From an uncultured Bacteroidia bacterium (GTDB taxonomy: Bacteria; Bacteroidota; Bacteroidia; JANWVE01), in the NCBI GenBank assembly GCA_938028625.1, contig CALIZB010000159.1:1-35974 (forward strand): DNA of 35,974 nucleotides, given 5' to 3'. Below the pieces are notes generated by a model. The model was not told where the DNA came from. It was given only the letters and a program-made list of their open reading frames with translations, and made no database searches. A program made the translations under genes and the position numbers. Positions 32,005-35,974 of the stretch are shown here, piece by piece. Each line of letters begins with the position of its first letter. Within the stretch, counting starts at the first letter, position 1.

Positions 32005-33618
32005 ATGATACGTTCAGCCAATTGGATAAATGCAAAGTATGGCATTTTTGTAGGCATTATTGTAATATACATACTGGGCATGTTTGTAGATGTAATGGAT
32101 ACAGATGCGGCGCAGTATGCGTCTATTGCAAGAGAAATGATAGAAACAGGTAATTATCTTCATTTTAAGCACAGGTATGCAGATTATTTAGATAAACCAC
32201 CTTTACTCTTTTGGCTGTCCGCAATAAGTATGAAAATATTGGGTATCAATAATTTTGCCTATAAACTACCGTCTGTATTAGTAGGTTTATTGTGTATTTA
32301 TTCTGTATATCGTTTAATGAAAGTATGGTATAATGACGAAGTAGCCTATTGGTCCGCATTGATATTAGCAAGTAGTCAAACATTTTTTCTTATTCACAAT
32401 GATATTCGGACAGATACTTTACAAATAGGTTTTACATTGTTTTCACTTTGGCAGTTGGTGGAAATAGAACGAACTAAAAAATGGAAATACATTATAGGAG
32501 CAGGCATAGGTATAGGTTTTGGCATGTTAGCTAAGGGACCTATGAGTTTGATGCTACCGATATTAGCTCTTGGAAGTGATATTATACGAAAATTAGAATG
32601 GAAACGTATTTTTAATTGGCGTTGGTTGATAGTGTTAAGCATAGCAGGAGTAATGTTAATTCCTATGCTTATAGCACAGTATGAGATGTATGGCATAAAA
32701 GCAATACGCTTTTTCTTTTGGTCGCAGAGTTTTGGAAGAATTACAGGAGAAAGCCCTTGGAAAAATGATGCAGGATATTTCTTTTTATTACATTCTTATC
32801 TATGGGCATTTGCACCTTGGACGGCATTATGGATATATGCGTACATTAACGAAACTCTAAATTTAGCTAAAAAACAAAGAGAATATGTTTTATGGGGCAG
32901 TTTTACCCTTGTTTTTATTGCTTTATCTTTTTCTCATTACAAATTACCTCATTACATTTATATTGTTACGCCGCTTGGCGCTATGATAACAGCCAAACAT
33001 ATTATCCAAGATAAAGAAAAAATAAATCGCTTTATTGTTATAGCGCAGTCTTGTATGAATTATCTTATATATGCACTCATTTTTGTATTGCTAATATGGA
33101 TATTTCCTGCTTCTTGGTGGTGGTATACAATTGTAACAGTGTTTTTTATTTTCACGCAGTATTTGCAGTGGATAAAAAAACAAATTTTAATCAGTAGCGT
33201 AACAAGTATGATAGCCTTACATACTGTTGGTAGTCTGTACGTTTATCCCATTTTGTTAAATTACCAGAGTACGCATGAAATAGCCGAGTATGTTCATAAA
33301 AATAAGCCAGAAGACGTTGTTTTTGCCACATATACATTTAGCAACCATTCATTAGATTTTTATGGTAATCAAATTGTACCTTGTGTAGGCTATCGCGGGG
33401 AGTTAGAAAAACAGATATTGCAAGGTAAAAAATACTGGTTGTATATTCTTGAAAAAGATATTCCACATATCCAAGAACTCAACACAGTTAATATCAAAAT
33501 TATCTATCAAAATACCTACTTTATGGTAGCGAATATGTCGTTGGAGTTTATCAATCCTGCTACGCGAGCAAAAACATTAGAAAAACGCTGTATTGCAGAA
33601 ATAACTCTCAAACAGTAA
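32005..33618 (+). CDS. ArnT/PMT-like integral-membrane glycosyltransferase
   Basis: 537 residues with about eleven or twelve membrane helices in the first 420 and a C-terminal soluble part. The first loop has MDTDAAQYASIAREMIETG, with the acidic and Gln residues of the GT-C catalytic site, followed by YLDKPPLLFW, both hallmarks of the PMT_2/ArnT group that moves sugars from polyprenyl-phosphate donors to lipid A, proteins or other lipids. A later LAKGPMSLMLPILAL and SHYKLPHYIYIVTPLGA also fit the group. Acceptor unknown. It lies 17 bp after the PASTA gene, probably in the same transcript. Confidence 0.9.
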   Translation: MIRSANWINAKYGIFVGIIVIYILGMFVDVMDTDAAQYASIAREMIETGNYLHFKHRYADYLDKPPLLFWLSAISMKILGINNFAYKLPSVLVGLLCIYSVYRLMKVWYNDEVAYWSALILASSQTFFLIHNDIRTDTLQIGFTLFSLWQLVEIERTKKWKYIIGAGIGIGFGMLAKGPMSLMLPILALGSDIIRKLEWKRIFNWRWLIVLSIAGVMLIPMLIAQYEMYGIKAIRFFFWSQSFGRITGESPWKNDAGYFFLLHSYLWAFAPWTALWIYAYINETLNLAKKQREYVLWGSFTLVFIALSFSHYKLPHYIYIVTPLGAMITAKHIIQDKEKINRFIVIAQSCMNYLIYALIFVLLIWIFPASWWWYTIVTVFFIFTQYLQWIKKQILISSVTSMIALHTVGSLYVYPILLNYQSTHEIAEYVHKNKPEDVVFATYTFSNHSLDFYGNQIVPCVGYRGELEKQILQGKKYWLYILEKDIPHIQELNTVNIKIIYQNTYFMVANMSLEFINPATRAKTLEKRCIAEITLKQ

Positions 33619-33661
33619 AAAACCTTTCAAAAACGAAACCAAATAATAAAATTCTTGTTTT

Positions 33662-34168
33662 ATGGGTAAATATATGTCAGAGAGTATCTACCCGATTACG
33701 CTTAGGAATAAAAAAGGAGAAGAAGTGCCCTTATCTATATATGAAGGCAAAGTAATTATGATAGTCAATATTGCTGTTCATTGCGGATTTGCTCCACAAT
33801 TGAAAAAGTTAGAAAAACTCTATCAAATGTATAAAGACAAAGGGTTTGTAGTAATAGGTGTTCCTACTAACGACTTTGCCAAACAAAATCCCGAAGATGA
33901 TGCTCAAACAACAACAATATGCGAAGTAAATCACGGAGTAAGTTTTCCTATATATGGAAAACAGCATGCCATAGGTAGAGAAAAACATGCTATATTCCAG
34001 TATCTTACAAAAAAAGAAAAGAATGGTAAGTTCTGTTACCCTATATTTTGGAACTACCAAAAATACTTAATAGACAAAAAAGGTAAAGTAAGACACATGT
34101 ATTTTAGCATTTGTTCGCCTGATAGACTTTTTGTACACAAACATATACAAAAACTATTGGCAGAATAA
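33662..34168 (+). CDS. Glutathione peroxidase-family protein with altered active site
   Basis: 168 residues (ATG 33674 is an alternative start). It has a thioredoxin fold with the peroxidatic segment VNIAVHCGFAPQ (Cys41 in the Sec/Cys position) and WNYQKYLID (Trp130, Asn131). The family block usually written FPCNQFG reads VPTNDFAK (67-74), so the Cys is Thr69 and the tetrad Gln is Asp71. Cys87 (TTICEVNHGVSFP) is at the position of the resolving Cys used by thioredoxin-dependent enzymes. No signal peptide, so cytosolic. It may be a peroxidase with changed activity rather than a typical one. It follows the glycosyltransferase by 43 bp and is convergent with the Kelch-like gene. Confidence 0.88.
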   Translation: MGKYMSESIYPITLRNKKGEEVPLSIYEGKVIMIVNIAVHCGFAPQLKKLEKLYQMYKDKGFVVIGVPTNDFAKQNPEDDAQTTTICEVNHGVSFPIYGKQHAIGREKHAIFQYLTKKEKNGKFCYPIFWNYQKYLIDKKGKVRHMYFSICSPDRLFVHKHIQKLLAE

Positions 34169-34191
34169 CCTACCTCTAATAGAAACCAGTA

Positions 34192-35808
34192 TTATGGGTC
34201 AACAATTATTTTATGAGTTGATTTCTCATAACTTGTTTCAATAGTCAAGAAATAAGTACCACCTTCTATAAGGTTCTTGATGCTTTTTGAAAAAGCATGT
34301 TCCCCAGCAGGCTGATTCTTAAATATTTTTTCTTCTATTTTTTTACCATCAACAGAATAAATGAAAATTTTTACATCTGTTATCGCTTTGAGTGTATATT
34401 TTATAGTAAAATCCCCATTATTAGGATTGGGATAAACATTAACTTTTAAGCTATTTACACTATGTTCATTAAGTTCATGCGGGATAGACGAAACTGTGTT
34501 TTTTACTAAAAGTACTTTGTATATTTGAGTACTTGCACTACTCAAAGTTGTATTACTCCAAAAAATATTTTTTGCCGTACTATTTATTCCACCATAAATA
34601 TAACCAATAAGTGTAGTATCGTGAGTTAAGTCATCATATTTAATAACATGATTAGAATATCTCGGCAAGTTTTCATTTGGAATAAGTTCTGCTCCTGCAC
34701 CTAAAAATGTAGGCATTTCAATAGGTAATTTATACTCTGCCATAGTTCCTGACATATTTCTAGAAACTCTTGCGATTGTTTTCACAAAAGGCACATTATT
34801 ATCCTGAACTAATACGCTTGCGCTATCATAATACTGTGCTATTCCTCCAAAAAATACTGTGTTCATTTCATTTTGTGAAGCAGAGTAAATAGCAAAATGC
34901 GGGCAATGATAATGGTTGTAGTATTGTGTAAAAGTGTTATTTACAACGTATCCTGTGCTGTCAATATTTACACAATTAAGAAAAGGTAAATTTATATTAT
35001 ATTGAAAAACACCTGAGAAAGCCGTTAGCCCTTGTGCGCCATTAGGCATAATTTGAGGTACAACATTAAAGTCTCTGCGATGTAAATTAACTGTATCTGT
35101 AATAGCAGATAAATGATTTATGGTAATAGTAGTACCATCATCAGTGAGATTAAACTTTCTGATTTGATTAGTGTATTGTTGAGTAAAACCTGGTCCGTGA
35201 GTAGGTCCATGGGGGTTGTATTTACCTAGAAATTTATGTCCTCCTACTAAATAAAAAGTGTTATTTATTTTTTCTAATCTTCCTCCTGTTACTTGAAATT
35301 GAGCATCGGTGATTTGTCTAAAATAAGTGGCAAAACTGGTGTTAGTAATAATTGCGTTTATAGTTGCAGGAACATCAATAGCTGTCAGATAAGGATAAGT
35401 AGTATGATTACCTACTGTGGCGCTGTATCCATATCCACCGATTAAATAAAGATAGTTACCTACTTGGTAAAATTGCATATTAGTAGATTGTATTTGTTCT
35501 TGAATGGTTGTAGGTAATGAGCTAATAGGTGCTGACCATTTTTGTAAAGATACAGGGTCTATTACTATGAGTTGAGTATTATGCCCTGCAAGGTCAAAAG
35601 AAGCAAAAGGCTGTCTTTTATGTAAACCATCTAACCTGCCACCTACGATTAACCATTTACCATTGTGTTGTCCAAAAGCATAGGATTGTAATCCTGTAAG
35701 CCCTGATATAGTGATAGGTTCAAGAATAATGTTAAATGGGTTACTTTGGCAAAATACAGTAAAAGAAAATGCTAATAAGCTGTATAAAAATAAAGATTTT
35801 CTGTTCAT
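34192..35808 (-). CDS. Secreted Kelch-like protein with T9SS sorting domain
   Basis: 538 residues. Signal peptide 1-21 (FTVFCQ). Several Kelch-type blades carry the paired-Gly pattern, e.g. KWLIVGGRLDG, YLYLIGGYGYS, FYLVGGHKFLG and GYIYGGINS, spread over about 45-430, consistent with a beta-propeller. Residues about 455-538 are a type A T9SS sorting tail: VYPNPNNGDFTIKYTL, the VKIFIYSVDGKKI strand, AGEHAF and the terminal GGTYFLTIET...KIIVDP. The protein should therefore be exported by the type IX system and anchored on or released from the cell surface. No catalytic motif was seen. A -7 box lies 6 bp before the ATG. Confidence 0.9.
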   Translation of the reverse strand: MNRKSLFLYSLLAFSFTVFCQSNPFNIILEPITISGLTGLQSYAFGQHNGKWLIVGGRLDGLHKRQPFASFDLAGHNTQLIVIDPVSLQKWSAPISSLPTTIQEQIQSTNMQFYQVGNYLYLIGGYGYSATVGNHTTYPYLTAIDVPATINAIITNTSFATYFRQITDAQFQVTGGRLEKINNTFYLVGGHKFLGKYNPHGPTHGPGFTQQYTNQIRKFNLTDDGTTITINHLSAITDTVNLHRRDFNVVPQIMPNGAQGLTAFSGVFQYNINLPFLNCVNIDSTGYVVNNTFTQYYNHYHCPHFAIYSASQNEMNTVFFGGIAQYYDSASVLVQDNNVPFVKTIARVSRNMSGTMAEYKLPIEMPTFLGAGAELIPNENLPRYSNHVIKYDDLTHDTTLIGYIYGGINSTAKNIFWSNTTLSSASTQIYKVLLVKNTVSSIPHELNEHSVNSLKVNVYPNPNNGDFTIKYTLKAITDVKIFIYSVDGKKIEEKIFKNQPAGEHAFSKSIKNLIEGGTYFLTIETSYEKSTHKIIVDP

Positions 35809-35814
35809 ATTTTA

Positions 35815-35822
35815 CAAATTTA
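35815..35822 (-). promoter_or_regulatory. -7 box of the Kelch-like gene
   Basis: Reads TAAATTTG on the minus strand and ends 6 bp before the ATG at 35808, another leaderless-type arrangement. Confidence 0.5.
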
Positions 35823-35896
35823 GCATTTTAGAGACATTTAGTAAAATTTTGTCAAGCGAGTATGTTCATTTTCATTAGTTCTTACAAAAATCAAAT

Positions 35897-35974
35897 ATGA
35901 AATTTGCATTTAAAATCACTCCGTTATTGTATTGGAAAGCGCTTTTGCCATTGATTTGTCTGCTATACTGTAAA
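35897..35974 (+). CDS. Start of an exported protein, cut by the window edge
   Basis: ATG at 35897 opens a frame that stays open for all 26 codons to the window end. The peptide begins MKFAFKITPLLYWKALLPL and continues ICLLYCK: basic residues, then a hydrophobic core, then a Cys that could be a lipobox. That is the form of a signal peptide or lipoprotein signal. It is divergent from the Kelch-like gene. Nothing more can be said without downstream sequence. Confidence 0.5.
   Translation, partial: MKFAFKITPLLYWKALLPLICLLYCK

Overview
The window comes from a Bacteroidota chromosome. Evidence: (i) a type IX secretion (T9SS) C-terminal sorting tail on a surface protein, plus a second likely T9SS client; (ii) a lipoprotein-type TamA homologue (TamL-like) and a TonB receptor with an N-terminal carboxypeptidase-like domain; (iii) repeated Bacteroidota-type -7 promoter boxes (TAnnTTTG) in front of genes; (iv) low G+C. 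I cannot name a genus. I see no rRNA, tRNA, CRISPR array, transposase or integrase.

Layout. 1-402: end of a universal stress protein. 407-2137 (-): recJ. 2263-6716 (+): S9A prolyl oligopeptidase, then accA and folC. 6726-7547 (-): secreted protein of unknown function. 7708-11668 (+): PP2C-type phosphatase and a TamL-like outer-membrane protein, 1 bp apart. 11803-14100 (+): large Gly-rich secreted protein. 14261-17368 (-): TonB-dependent receptor and a small membrane protein that probably belongs with it. 17428-29391 (-): nine unusual co-directional genes (below). 29554-34168 (+): histidine phosphatase, purC, PASTA protein, ArnT-like glycosyltransferase, glutathione peroxidase-like protein. 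34192-35808 (-): Kelch-like T9SS-secreted protein. 35897 to the edge (+): start of an exported protein.

The main point of interest is 17428-29391. In transcription order it encodes a lipoprotein with a retroviral-type aspartic protease domain; a lipoprotein with a degenerate von Willebrand A-like domain; a three-helix membrane protein; a tubulin/FtsZ-like GTPase; a 1139-residue actin/Hsp70-fold ATPase with about 590 unassigned N-terminal residues; an inner-membrane coiled-coil protein; a MotA/ZorA-like channel protein with a roughly 370-residue cytoplasmic tail; a MotB/ZorB-like protein with the proton-path Asp and an OmpA-like domain; and a second inner-membrane protein paralogous to the first. 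The first eight are tightly packed and may form one operon; the ninth has its own promoter box. Pieces are known: Zorya ZorAB motors, and the FtsZ-like/vWA/OmpA-family neighbourhoods described by Makarova and Koonin (2010, recalled from memory). I do not recall a described system joining an actin-fold ATPase, a tubulin-fold GTPase and a ZorAB-like motor. My inference is a cell-envelope machine driven by ion flow and coupled to cytoplasmic NTP-dependent proteins. A defence role is possible but unsupported, as no effector nuclease or helicase is present.

A second pattern runs through the window: seven genes have a TAnnTTTG box ending only 4-8 bp before the start codon, which predicts leaderless or nearly leaderless mRNAs. 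In several places the TTG inside or beside the box mimics an upstream start codon, so I moved those starts downstream.
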